From JAVVHH01 sp963848035 (GTDB lineage Bacteria; Pseudomonadota; Alphaproteobacteria; Acetobacterales; Acetobacteraceae): a stretch of 64,000 nucleotides of DNA. The translations under genes were made by a program, and so were the position numbers. The notes under the pieces are model-generated. The model ran no database searches and was not told where the DNA came from. It worked only from the letters and a program-made list of their open reading frames with translations. Location of the stretch: positions 1,054,001 to 1,118,000 of the forward strand of contig CAWKCD010000001.1 of assembly GCA_963848035.1 (NCBI GenBank), in the 5' to 3' direction. Shown one piece after another: positions 16,848-26,187 of this stretch (position 1 is the stretch's first letter; each line of letters begins with the position of its first letter).

Positions 16848-19443
16848 CTAATATAGTCCGCCGACGCCGCTATCAACGCCGACGCCGGCCGCAGGCGGCG
16901 CGGCGCCGCCGCTGACCTGGGTGATGCCGCTGGAATCGTCGGTGCCGATGGTGCCTTGGGTGCCGCCGGGGGGCTGGTCCGGCTTGAAGGCGTCGGTGCG
17001 GGGGCCGGCGCCGGAGTCCCAGCTGGCCAGGGTGACGCCATCGGGCTTCTTGAACTGCAGGTTGGGGCGGTTCTTGATGGCGACGGCCATGTAGTCATGG
17101 AAGATCGGGGCGGCGACGCCGCCGCCGGTCTCGCGCTCGCCGAGGCTCGTGCTGTCGTCGTAGCCGACCCAGACGGCGGTGACGAGGTCGGGGGTGAAGC
17201 CGACGAACCAGGCATCCTTGGATTCCTGGGTGGTGCCGGTCTTGCCGGCGATGGCGCGGTTGAGCCCGGCGCCGGCGGTGTAGCCGGTGCCTTTGGCGAC
17301 GACGCCCTGCATCATGGTGACGAGCTGGAAGACGCTTTGCGGGTCGGCGATCTGGCGGCGGCGATCGATCAGGGTGGGTGGTTTGGCCGGGTCGTCGCAG
17401 CCCTGGCAGTCGATGCCGGAGGGTTTCCAGATGACCTTGCCGGTCCGGTCCTGGATGGTGTCGACGAGCGAGGGGAGGATCTGCTTGCCGCCCATGGCGA
17501 GGCCGGCATAGGCCGCGGTCTGGCGGAAGACGGTGGTCTCGACGGCGCCGAGGGCGGCGGCGAGGACATGGGGCATGTTCTCGACGACGTTGAAGGCGAT
17601 GGCGTTCTGGGCGACCGCGTCCATGCCGACCTTGTCGGCGAGGCGGACGGTGACGGTGTTGAGGGAGCGTTCGAGGGCGAGGCGCATGCGGGAGCGGCCC
17701 GGCGAAGGTCATGCCGTAATTGTTCGGACGCCAGACGCCTTGGGAGGTCTTCAGCTCGAACGGGGCGTCGAGCACGCGTTGGCTGGGGGAGAGGCCGGAT
17801 TGCAGGGCGGTCAGGTAGACCATCGGCTTGAAGGAGCTGCCGGGCTGGCGCTCGGCCTGGGTGGCGCGGTTGAACTGGCTGGCCTCGAAGCTGAAACCGC
17901 CGACCATGGCGAGGACGCGTCCGGTCTGCGGGTCCATGGAGACCATGGCGCCCTGCACCTTGGGGATCTGGCGGAGGAGGAGGCGCTCGGGTTGCGCCGG
18001 AGCGCGGCCGGCGGCGGGGCTGGCCGGGGTGGGCTCGACAATGACGATGTCGCCGACGCTGAGGACCTCGCCGACGCGACGGGGAGCGGGACCGCGGCTG
18101 TTGTTGCGGATCGGGCGGGCCCAGGCGAGGTCGGACAGATAGAGGGAGCCGACATGCGAGGTGCCTCCCCCAGTGGTCTGGCCGGCGGGCCGTTCGATCC
18201 AGCCGAGCTTGGCTTCGGTCGCGCCGACATCGAGGGCGACGGCAAGGCGCCATTCTGGCTGCATGCCGCCGGGCCGGGCGACGCCGGCGAGGCGGTTGCT
18301 CCAGCCTTGGCTCATCGTGGCGTCGCCCTCGAGATGGGAGACGGGACCGCGCCAGCCGCCGTGGCTGCGGTCGTAGGCCATCAAGCCGGCGCGAAGCGCG
18401 TGGTCGGCGGCGGCCTGCAGCGCGGGGTCGAGGCTGGTGCGGACGGTGTAGCCGCCGGTGGTGACGAGGTCGCTGCCATAGGTGTCGACCAGCTGGCGGC
18501 GCACTTCTTCGGCGATCCAATCGCCGCCGGCGATCTGGTCAGGGCGGCGGAAGGGGGCGGGCTGGATCGGGGTGGCTTTGGCTTCCTGGGCTTGGGCCGG
18601 GGTGATGGCGTGATCGTCGGCCATGCGGTCGAGCACCCAGTCGCGGCGGGCGCGGGCGGCGTCGGGGAAGCGGAACGGGTTGTAGTTGTTGGGCGCCTTG
18701 GGCAGCGCGGCGAGGAAGGCGGCTTCCGGCAGCGTGAGTTCGTCGAGCGTCTTGTTGAAGTAGGAGGCCGCTGCGGCGGCGACGCCGTAGGCCTGCAGGC
18801 CGAGGTAGATCTCGTTGAGGTAGAGTTCGAGGACGTGTTCCTTGGTCATCGACTCGTCGATGCGGACGGCGAGGATCAGCTCCTTTGCCTTGCGGGCGAG
18901 GCTGACCTCGTTGCCCAGCAGCATGTTCTTGGCGACCTGCTGGGTGATGGTCGAGGCGCCGATCGGGCGGCGGCCGCTGCCGTAGTTGAGCACGTCGGAG
19001 ATGCCGGCGCGGAGGATGCCGACCGGGTCGACGCCCTTATGGGTCCAGAACCGCTGGTCTTCGGCCGAAATGAAGGCCTGCTTGACCATGTCGGGGATGG
19101 CGGCAATCGGGACGAAGATGCGCCGTTCGGTGGCGAACTCGGCGAGCAAGCGGTCATCGCCGGCGTAGACGCGGCTCATCACCTTGGGTTGGTAGCGCTG
19201 CAGGCCCTCGAGTGACGGGAGCTCGGCGGCGTATCGCTGGTACGTGTGCCAAGCAAAGGCGCCGCCGGCCAGCACGCCGACGAGGCCGAGCAGGAAGACG
19301 AGACCGAGGACCCGGCGGAAGAAAGCCCATACCGGGTTGCGGCGCTTCGGCGTCTTGCCGTTGGGCGCCTTGCGGCCTGGCGTCGCCTCGCGGACCAGGC
19401 GGTCCTCGGCTCGCGGCCCCTGCACCTCACCCCGCCTGCTCAT
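16848..19443 (-). CDS. mrcA: Penicillin-binding protein 1A, frameshifted
   Basis: About 864 residues. A basic N-terminus precedes one membrane anchor (VLGLVFLLGLVGVLAGGAF). The GT51 transglycosylase domain follows (EDQRFWTHKGVD with the catalytic Glu, STITQQVAKNMLLGNE). The transpeptidase domain has the active-site Ser in PGSSFKP, the SxN motif in RSLNTVTV and the KTGTT motif. It polymerises and cross-links peptidoglycan on the periplasmic face. The frame breaks after MTFAGPL, where CCGCTCCCGCATGCG has one C too many (about 17690-17692). Removing it joins the halves as GPLRMRLALERSLN. Loss inside the transpeptidase domain would be severe, so a sequence error is likelier than decay. The amidase gene is just upstream. 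Confidence 0.93.
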
Positions 19444-19466
19444 CGCTTCCTCAACTCCCGATTGTC

Positions 19467-20270
19467 TCAGCCGGCAGCGATATGCGCCACCGGGCCGCTC
19501 GACGCCAGATACCCCTCGATCGCCTGCCGCAACGCGGCGGCGATGCGGGCGCGATGGTCGGCCCGGCGCAATGCCGCTTCGTCCTTATAATTGGACATGA
19601 AGCCCATTTCGACCAAAACACTCGGGACGTCGGCAGCGCGCAGCACCATGAAGCGGGCATGACGGGCCGGATGGGTCAGCAGGCCGACCTGCGGCTGCAG
19701 TTTCTCGACCACTTGCCGGGCCATGCGCGCGGATCCGACGCGGGTTTCCTGGCGGACGAGGCTGGCGAGGATGTCGGCGACCGTTGGGTCGACGTTGCGG
19801 AAACGGGGGCCGCCAAAGCGGTCGGCGCTGTTCTCTCGCACAGCCAGGGCCGCGGTCTGCGCGTCCGACGCCGTATCGCCCAGGGTGTAGACGCTGGCGC
19901 CGCGGACGGAGGGGTCGCTGAGCGCGTCGGCGTGCATCGAGACGAACAGCGCGGCCCCGTGGCTCTGGGCGATTTCGACGCGATCGCGAAGATGGATGAA
20001 GGTGTCCCGCGAGCGGGTAAGGATGACGCGGCACGTCCCGGCCGCCAGGAGCTGACGCCGGAGCTCCTGGGCGGCGGCAAAGGCGATGTGTTTCTCGTAC
20101 GTGCCGCTGACGCCGATGGCGCCGGGGTCCTTGCCGCCATGGCCGGGATCCAGCATGACGAGCGGGAGCTCCGGATGGGGACGGACCGGACGCGGCTTGG
20201 CGGCCGCGATGGTCGGGATCGCGAGGGACGCCAGCAAGGAACGGCGCGTGATCATAGCGAGATCAGCCAT
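19467..20270 (-). CDS. N-acetylmuramoyl-L-alanine amidase (Amidase_3)
   Basis: About 267 residues. The N-terminus (MITRRSLLASLAIPTIAAA) looks like a Tat-type export signal with the TRRSLL pattern. The catalytic domain has the zinc ligands of the Amidase_3 family: His in LDPGHGGKDPGAIG, the His of FVSMHADA, and the catalytic Glu in SVLVEMGFMSN. It cleaves the bond between N-acetylmuramic acid and L-alanine in the periplasm, usually for daughter-cell separation. It lacks the AMIN domain seen in AmiC. ATG 20270 is used; ATG 20255 is an equally plausible start. It sits directly upstream of mrcA and is likely co-transcribed with it. Confidence 0.9.
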   Translation of the reverse strand: MADLAMITRRSLLASLAIPTIAAAKPRPVRPHPELPLVMLDPGHGGKDPGAIGVSGTYEKHIAFAAAQELRRQLLAAGTCRVILTRSRDTFIHLRDRVEIAQSHGAALFVSMHADALSDPSVRGASVYTLGDTASDAQTAALAVRENSADRFGGPRFRNVDPTVADILASLVRQETRVGSARMARQVVEKLQPQVGLLTHPARHARFMVLRAADVPSVLVEMGFMSNYKDEAALRRADHRARIAAALRQAIEGYLASSGPVAHIAAG

Positions 20271-20696
20271 GCTGTTAAGGTAACACATGAGAGGGTCTGG
20301 TGCACTCGGCTCCCGGCTTGGCGTGGCGCTGCTGCAGGTGCTCTTGCGGTAAGCCCGGCTTTGCGTCATTTAGAGGGTGATCCGATGGCGACATGCTTGA
20401 GGGCCGCCGCGAGATGAACCCGCGCGCCGAACGCCCGCCATCGCCCGCGCCGCGCATTTGTGCGCGCCGGGGACGATCGTCGCCACCTTGGGCGGCGCAC
20501 GCTGGGGCTCCAGAGCGCGTCTCCCGCCTGCCAGGGATGCCTATGCCAGCCGCCGTGTCCGTTTCGACTTTCTCCGGACTGGATACGACGAGCGCAAGCC
20601 TGGCGACTGCTTCTCCCACCATTTTCAGCCGCCTCGCACCACAGCGCCGTCAGCGGCGCACGCGCGACCCCGCGGCTCTTCGGAGTTCCGCTCTTA
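20271..20696 (+). other. Long leader region of rne, no gene
   Basis: The 426 bases between the divergent amidase and the rne start have no convincing coding frame. Around 20460-20501 a long stem is possible, pairing GTGCGC-GCC with GGC-GGCGCAC. A long structured 5' UTR through which RNase E regulates its own mRNA is known in enterobacteria; whether it happens here is inference. Confidence 0.4.
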
Positions 20697-23579
20697 ATGA
20701 CCAAGCGCATGCTGATCGACAGCACACACGCGGAAGAGACCCGCGTCGTCGTGCTAGATGGTAATCGTCTCGAAGAATTCGACGTCGAAACCTCGACTAA
20801 ACATCAACTCAAAGGCAACATCTATCTCGCTAAAGTCGTCCGTGTAGAACCCAGCCTCCAGGCTGCGTTCGTCGAATACGGCGGAAACCGACACGGTTTC
20901 CTGGCTTTCGGCGAAATTCACCCCGACTACTACCAAATCCCGGTCGCCGACCGGAAGCGACTACTCGAAGCGCAAGAGCAAGAGGCTCGCGAGGAAGAGG
21001 AGCAGGCCGACCGCGAGGCGGCCGGGCATCCGCCTCAGGAGCGCAGCCGCTCCGAGGACGAGGACGAGTTGGAAGAACGGCCGGACTCGGATAACGGCGA
21101 GAACGGCGTCGAGGCGAGCGATCCCGACCATCAGCCGGTGATCGGCGGCGACGATGCAGCGATGCCGGCGGCTGAGCAGGTCGAGCACGCCGAACCCGGC
21201 ACGACGGACATCATGGTCGAGCCCGACGAAGCGGCGACGATGTTCCCGGAGGGCGAGAACGGGGACCGCGAGAACGGGGCCGGCGCGGACATGGCGCCCG
21301 AGATGGACAGTTCCCCGGCCCAGGCGCTCGAGATGACGTCCGACACTGCCAGCGCCGAAGCGTATGACGGGAACGGCGACAGCGAGCGCGCTGCGCCGGA
21401 GCAGATCGGCGGCGAGCACGACACCGAAGACCAGCAGGCCCGGCGGAGCACGCCGCGCTTCCTGCGGCACTACAAGATCCAGGAAGTGATCCGGCGGCGG
21501 CAGATCCTGCTGGTCCAGGTCGTCAAGGAAGAGCGCGGCAGCAAGGGCGCGGCGCTGACGACCTATATCTCGCTTGCCGGGCGTTTCTCCGTGCTGATGC
21601 CGAACTCGCCGCGAGGCGGCGGCATCTCGCGCAAGATCACGTCGGCGGCGGACCGTCGCCGGCTCAAGGAAGTAACGTCCGAGTTGGACCTGCCGCGCGG
21701 CATGGGCCTGATCGTCCGCACCGCGGGCGCGAACCGGCCGAAGCCGGAGATCCTCCGGGATTGCGAGTATCTGCTCAACCAGTGGGACCAGATCCGCGAT
21801 CTGACCATGAAGAGCATGGCGCCGGCGCTGATCTACGAAGAGGCCAGCCTGATCAAGCGGGCGATCCGCGACGTGTATTCGCGCGACGTGGACGACATCC
21901 TGGTCGACGGCGAGCAGGGCTGGCGGGCGGCGCGCGACTTCATGCGGATGCTGATGCCGACGCATGCGCGCAAGGTGCAGCTGTGGAAGGATCCGCAGCC
22001 GCTGTTCGCCAAGGCGCAGGTGGAGCCGCTGCTCGAGGGCATGCTGGCGCCGACGGTACAGCTCAAGTCGGGCGGGTATCTGGTGATCAACCAGACCGAG
22101 GCGCTGGTGGCGATCGACGTCAACTCCGGCCGGTCGACGCGCGAGCGCGGGATCGAGGAGACGGCGCTCCGGACCAACCTCGAGGCGGCCGACGAGACGG
22201 CGCGGCAGTTGCGGCTGCGCGACCTCGCCGGGCTGATCGTGATCGACTTCATCGACATGGAGAACCGGCGCAACGTGGCGTCGGTGGAGCGTCGGCTGAA
22301 GGAGGCGCTCAAACAGGACCGGGCGCGGATCCAGGTCGGCAGCATCAGCCATTTCGGCCTGATGGAAATGAGCCGGCAGCGTCTGCGGCCGTCGCTGACC
22401 GAGACCAACTTCACCATCTGCGCGCATTGCGGCGGCACCGGTCACGTGCGGAGCACGGAGAGCGCGGCGCTCGCAACGCTGCGGGCGATCGAGGAGGAAG
22501 GCGGCAAGCGCCGGGCGGCCGAGATCGTGGTGCACTGCCCGTCCTCGGTGGCGCTCTACATCCTGAACAACAAGCGGCAGCGGCTGACCGAGGTGGAACA
22601 GCGGCACGCGATGCTGGTGGTGTTCGTGGCCGACGATTCGCTGCTGCCGCCGGCGCTGCGGATCGAGCGGGTGCGGGCGCAGACGATGACGGAAGCGCCG
22701 TTGCCGGTTCAGCAACTGGCGCCGCCGGAGCCGTTCGAGGATCCGGACGAGATCGAGGCCGCGGCCGAGGTGGAGACCGAAGCCGAGGAGACCGAGGACG
22801 AGGAGGCGGCCGAAGCCGCCGCGCCCGCCGGCGAGACGGCAGAGGAGCGGGAAGCACGTCGCGGACGTCGGCGCCGGCGCCGTCGTGGACGGAGCCGCGA
22901 GGAGAACGGCGCGGCCCCTCCCGAGGGGACGGCCGAAAGCCGCCCGGAGAGCAGCGGCGAGATCGAGGCGGTCGCCGAGGCGGAGCCCAGCGAAGAAAAG
23001 CGCGGCGAGGCCGAAGCGACGCCTGCGGAGACCGAAGCGTCGGGCGGCGATTCGGAAGAGCAGCAGCGTCGTCGGCGCGGCCGCCGGGGCGGGCGTCGCC
23101 GGCGTCGGGAGCCCGGTGAGGGCGGTGTCGTCGGCACGACCGAGGGCGGCGAGCCTGTCGAGGACGACGAGGTCGAGCCGCCACCGCCACCGGTGATCGG
23201 CTACACCGGGCCGACGCCGGCCAATCCATTCGCCGGCGCAGACGCGTTCGACATCTTCGCCGCGATCGAGCAGGCCGAAGAGGCCCGCGCGGCCGCCCCG
23301 AGACAGGCGCCGGTCGAGAGCCCGGTCCCGGCGATGGCGGCGCAACCCGACATCAAGGCGGCGCCGGCGGTCGAGGAGCCTGCCGTGGCGGCGTCCGCGG
23401 TCACACCGGTGAGCGAGCCCACGCCGGAAGTGCCCGTCGAAGCACATGTCGAAGCACCGGTGGAAACACCCGTGGAGGCGCCAGCGACGGCGCCAGTGGT
23501 GGCGCCGCTCATCCAGCCCGTGCTCGTCGGCGGCGAGACCACGCAGACGGAGAAGAAGCGCGGCTGGTGGCGCCGATAA
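20697..23579 (+). CDS. rne: Ribonuclease E
   Basis: This 960-residue endoribonuclease nucleates the RNA degradosome and matures rRNA and tRNA. ATG 20697 gives the canonical start MTKRMLIDSTHAEETRVVVL. The S1 RNA-binding domain is split by an acidic insertion of about 150 residues (96-250), typical of alphaproteobacteria. Catalytic Asp474 (AIDVNSG) and Asp517 (VIDFIDM) and the zinc-link cysteines 575 and 578 (CAHCGGTG) keep the same spacing as in E. coli, shifted by 171 residues. The C-terminal third is disordered with alternating acidic and Arg-rich blocks (RRGRRRRRRRGR) and ends GWWRR, the scaffold region for partner proteins. The DUF2272 lipoprotein follows four bases later. Confidence 0.96.
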   Translation: MTKRMLIDSTHAEETRVVVLDGNRLEEFDVETSTKHQLKGNIYLAKVVRVEPSLQAAFVEYGGNRHGFLAFGEIHPDYYQIPVADRKRLLEAQEQEAREEEEQADREAAGHPPQERSRSEDEDELEERPDSDNGENGVEASDPDHQPVIGGDDAAMPAAEQVEHAEPGTTDIMVEPDEAATMFPEGENGDRENGAGADMAPEMDSSPAQALEMTSDTASAEAYDGNGDSERAAPEQIGGEHDTEDQQARRSTPRFLRHYKIQEVIRRRQILLVQVVKEERGSKGAALTTYISLAGRFSVLMPNSPRGGGISRKITSAADRRRLKEVTSELDLPRGMGLIVRTAGANRPKPEILRDCEYLLNQWDQIRDLTMKSMAPALIYEEASLIKRAIRDVYSRDVDDILVDGEQGWRAARDFMRMLMPTHARKVQLWKDPQPLFAKAQVEPLLEGMLAPTVQLKSGGYLVINQTEALVAIDVNSGRSTRERGIEETALRTNLEAADETARQLRLRDLAGLIVIDFIDMENRRNVASVERRLKEALKQDRARIQVGSISHFGLMEMSRQRLRPSLTETNFTICAHCGGTGHVRSTESAALATLRAIEEEGGKRRAAEIVVHCPSSVALYILNNKRQRLTEVEQRHAMLVVFVADDSLLPPALRIERVRAQTMTEAPLPVQQLAPPEPFEDPDEIEAAAEVETEAEETEDEEAAEAAAPAGETAEEREARRGRRRRRRRGRSREENGAAPPEGTAESRPESSGEIEAVAEAEPSEEKRGEAEATPAETEASGGDSEEQQRRRRGRRGGRRRRREPGEGGVVGTTEGGEPVEDDEVEPPPPPVIGYTGPTPANPFAGADAFDIFAAIEQAEEARAAAPRQAPVESPVPAMAAQPDIKAAPAVEEPAVAASAVTPVSEPTPEVPVEAHVEAPVETPVEAPATAPVVAPLIQPVLVGGETTQTEKKRGWWRR

Positions 23580-23582
23580 GCC

Positions 23583-24608
23583 GTGGTTGAACGACCTTCC
23601 CTGCGCGGTCTGCGCGCGCTGCTCGCGGTCGCCCTGCTCGGCGCCTGCGCTGCGCCGCAGCCGGGCGGGACGGTGGCGACCAGCACGGGCGGGATCCAGC
23701 TCCGCCCGGTGCCGTCGGACCAGCAGGTGCCGGACTATGCCAAACGGCCGTACGAGCCGTTCTCGCGGGAAAACGTGGTGCAGATCGCATTGCGGGAGTG
23801 GCGGGCCTGGGGGATGCCGGTGAACGACTCACCGCCGGGCCGCGACATGCCGGTGCAGGTGCGGCCGGACCGCCAGGCCGGGATGTGGCAGCGGGTCGGC
23901 GACTATTGGTGGCTGGGGCAGAATGCCTTGTCGAACGGCAGCGGCTGGACCGGCAAATACGGCGATTTCGGCGCACCGATCGCCGGCGAGCCGGCGGCGT
24001 GGTCGGCGGCATTCATCTCGTATGTGATGCGCGTGGCGGGGGCCGGGGACCGGTTCCCGTATTCAGCGCTGCATGCGACCTACATCAACGCCGCGGCAGG
24101 CGGGAACCCGATACTGGCGGCGCAACCGCCCGAAACATACCCTCCGCAGCAGGGCGACCTGATCTGCTACGGGCGCCGGGGCGCGGAGCGGCTTCGGTTC
24201 TCGGACCTGCCGGCGAGCAGTTTCTACGGTCACTGCGATATCGTGGTCTCGGCCGATCCGGGCATGCTGACGGTCATCGGCGGCAACGTGTCAGCGGGCG
24301 TCACCACGAAGCACGTGCCGGTGACGCCGACGGGCACGCTGGCCGATGCGAACGGGCGCGTGGCGGATGGGCGGTATCCCTGGTTCGTGGTGCTGCGCGT
24401 GACCTACGACTCGCCCGGGTTCACGCCGGTGTCGGTGGGCATTCCGGTAGCGGCGGCGCCGATGGTTGCGCCCTCTGTGGTCCCGACGCCGTTCGTCGCG
24501 GCGCCGGAGGAGGAAGCCGTGCCCGTGGCCGAGCCGGTACCCACGCAGCGCAAGCGTCCCGTGGCGCGGGCAAAACCGACGAAGCGGCCTATGCGTCGGC
24601 GTTACTAG
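23583..24608 (+). CDS. Lipoprotein with DUF2272 domain
   Basis: This 341-residue protein starts at GTG 23583. Its signal peptide ends in a lipobox, LLGACAAP, predicting lipid attachment at the Cys near residue 22. The middle (about 105-275) has the DUF2272 features AAWSAAFISYVMR, QQGDLICYGRR and GHCDIVV. The Ser/Cys-His arrangement recalls NlpC/P60- or CHAP-like peptidoglycan amidases, but catalysis is not shown. The C-terminal tail is Pro/Ala-rich and ends in a basic stretch (KRPVARAKPTKRPMRRRY). Its closeness to rne suggests shared transcription without an obvious functional link. Confidence 0.8.
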   Translation: MVERPSLRGLRALLAVALLGACAAPQPGGTVATSTGGIQLRPVPSDQQVPDYAKRPYEPFSRENVVQIALREWRAWGMPVNDSPPGRDMPVQVRPDRQAGMWQRVGDYWWLGQNALSNGSGWTGKYGDFGAPIAGEPAAWSAAFISYVMRVAGAGDRFPYSALHATYINAAAGGNPILAAQPPETYPPQQGDLICYGRRGAERLRFSDLPASSFYGHCDIVVSADPGMLTVIGGNVSAGVTTKHVPVTPTGTLADANGRVADGRYPWFVVLRVTYDSPGFTPVSVGIPVAAAPMVAPSVVPTPFVAAPEEEAVPVAEPVPTQRKRPVARAKPTKRPMRRRY

Positions 24609-24629
24609 CGCTTTCGCTCGCCCTCGAGA

Positions 24630-24643
24630 GCCGCTTTAGCGGC
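24630..24643. terminator. Short hairpin between convergent genes
   Basis: GCCGC-TTTA-GCGGC forms a compact stem between two convergent genes. No T-tract follows on either strand, so terminator function is only suggested by position. Confidence 0.3.
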
Positions 24644-24671
24644 ACCGCTCCTTGCGACGACGCTGCCCCCC

Positions 24672-25397
24672 CTAGCGGCGCGCGAACTGGGTCTCTGGGG
24701 ATTTCGCGGCGATCTCGTTGAGGAGTTTGCGGGTCATCGCCTCGCCGAAGGTCTCGAACGAGCGAACCTCCACAACGAAGCTGCCGGGGCCGCCGGTGAC
24801 GTTCTCCGAATACCAGGCGGTCAGGCCGCCGGGCGGCTGGACGTGGGCGAAGGTGTAGCTCACCGGGTGTTCGTTGATGATCGCCAGGCCGTTGATGACG
24901 ACCCCGGCGGCAACCGCGTCGTCCCGCGCGTCGGTGACCTCGCGGCCGGAGTTGTTGGTGCCGTCGCCGGCGACGTCGATGACCCGGCGCTGGGCTTCGA
25001 AGCCGCTGCTGGCCAGCATCTGCATCGCCTTGTCGATCCCGGCGCTGATGCTGGTGCGGCCCCAATAGGAGCGCTGCGCCTCCTCCAGCCCGGCGACGAA
25101 GCGGCGGGCGCTGGCTTCGTCGCGGATGACCTCCCAGTCCATGACGGTGCGGACTTCGTAGGCGCCGGCGAATTCGACATAGGAGATCGCGATCGCGCCA
25201 ATCGGGCCGCCTTTGATGGCGGCGAGGACCTTGGCGTCGAGCAGGGCGGTGCCGTAGCCCGCCTTTTCCATCTTGAACTCGGTGTCATCGACGCTGCGCG
25301 AGACGTCCGAGACCAGGACCAGGGCGACGTCAACCGGCTCGGCAGCGTGGCCGGCTAATGGAAGTCCGAGCAGCAGCAACAAGGCGAGAGCGCGCAT
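24672..25397 (-). CDS. DUF1194 exported von Willebrand A-like protein
   Basis: About 241 residues from ATG 25397, chosen because GGGGAAG precedes it and the signal peptide MRALALLLLLGLPLAGHAAE then begins at once. The mature part opens with DVALVLVSDVSRSVDD, which carries the D-x-S-x-S metal-ion-dependent adhesion site of vWA domains, and continues with GRTSISAGIDKAM and RRVIDVAGDGTNNSG (second and third MIDAS positions). The DUF1194 family is periplasmic or secreted with unknown role. It converges with the DUF2272 gene. Confidence 0.85.
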   Translation of the reverse strand: MRALALLLLLGLPLAGHAAEPVDVALVLVSDVSRSVDDTEFKMEKAGYGTALLDAKVLAAIKGGPIGAIAISYVEFAGAYEVRTVMDWEVIRDEASARRFVAGLEEAQRSYWGRTSISAGIDKAMQMLASSGFEAQRRVIDVAGDGTNNSGREVTDARDDAVAAGVVINGLAIINEHPVSYTFAHVQPPGGLTAWYSENVTGGPGSFVVEVRSFETFGEAMTRKLLNEIAAKSPETQFARR

Positions 25398-25485
25398 GAC
25401 TACTTCCCCGCGAAGGAGAGCTGCATCGTGACGCGACGCAGGGTCGAGCGCCAAGGAGAATCATCGTGAGGAGCGGGTTGACGAT

Positions 25486-26187
25486 TTAGCGAGGGTTGGC
25501 GCGAACCACTTCGCCATGCCGTGTCTCGCCGGCCGAGCAGAGGGAGGCGAGAAGCGGGGCGATCGAGTCGGGCGTCGGGAGTGTCGACGGGTCCTCGCCG
25601 GGGAACGCGTCGGAACGCATGCGCGACCGGACCGGGCCGGGGTCGAAGAGGTTAACCCGAAGATTGGTGGTGACGGTCTCCTGGGCCCAGGTGAGCACCA
25701 GGTGCTCGAGCGCAGCCTTTGTGGCTCCGTATGCTCCCCAATAAGCGAGCGGCTCGGCGGCGCGGCGGCTGGTGACGAACACCGCGCGGCCGGCGGGGGC
25801 GGCGAGCAGTACGGGCGCGCAACTGCGGATCAGCCGCCAGGCGGCCGAGAGGTTGACACCGACGACGGTGTCCCAGTCGGTGGGCAGGATGTGGGGCACG
25901 GGCGTGAGGCGGCCGAGCGCGCCGGCGACGTGGAAGAGTGCGTCGAGCCGGCCGAAGCGATCGAAGATGGTAGGACCGATCATGTCGAGCGGGCCGCCCT
26001 CGAGCAGGTCGAGCGGCAGGAGGGTAGCGGTACCGCCAATAGCCCTGATGGCGTCATCGAGGTCAGTGAGGCCGCCCTCGGTTCGGGCGGTTGCGACCAC
26101 GTGCATGCCTTGGCGGGCGAGTTCGAGCGCGAGGGCGGCGCCGATGCCGCGGCTGGCGCCGGTGACCAAGGCGACGGGTTTTTCCAC
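25486..26187 (-). CDS. Short-chain dehydrogenase/reductase
   Basis: This 233-residue SDR has the cofactor motif TGASRGIG near residue 10, the catalytic Ser in FVTSRRAAEP and the Y-x-x-x-K pair in YWGAYGATKAALEH. It starts with GTG directly after the purF stop codon, with no gap, so translation probably depends on purF. The alcohol or ketone substrate is unknown. The purF-SDR adjacency suggests a stable operon rather than a shared pathway. Confidence 0.88.
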   Translation of the reverse strand: MEKPVALVTGASRGIGAALALELARQGMHVVATARTEGGLTDLDDAIRAIGGTATLLPLDLLEGGPLDMIGPTIFDRFGRLDALFHVAGALGRLTPVPHILPTDWDTVVGVNLSAAWRLIRSCAPVLLAAPAGRAVFVTSRRAAEPLAYWGAYGATKAALEHLVLTWAQETVTTNLRVNLFDPGPVRSRMRSDAFPGEDPSTLPTPDSIAPLLASLCSAGETRHGEVVRANPR

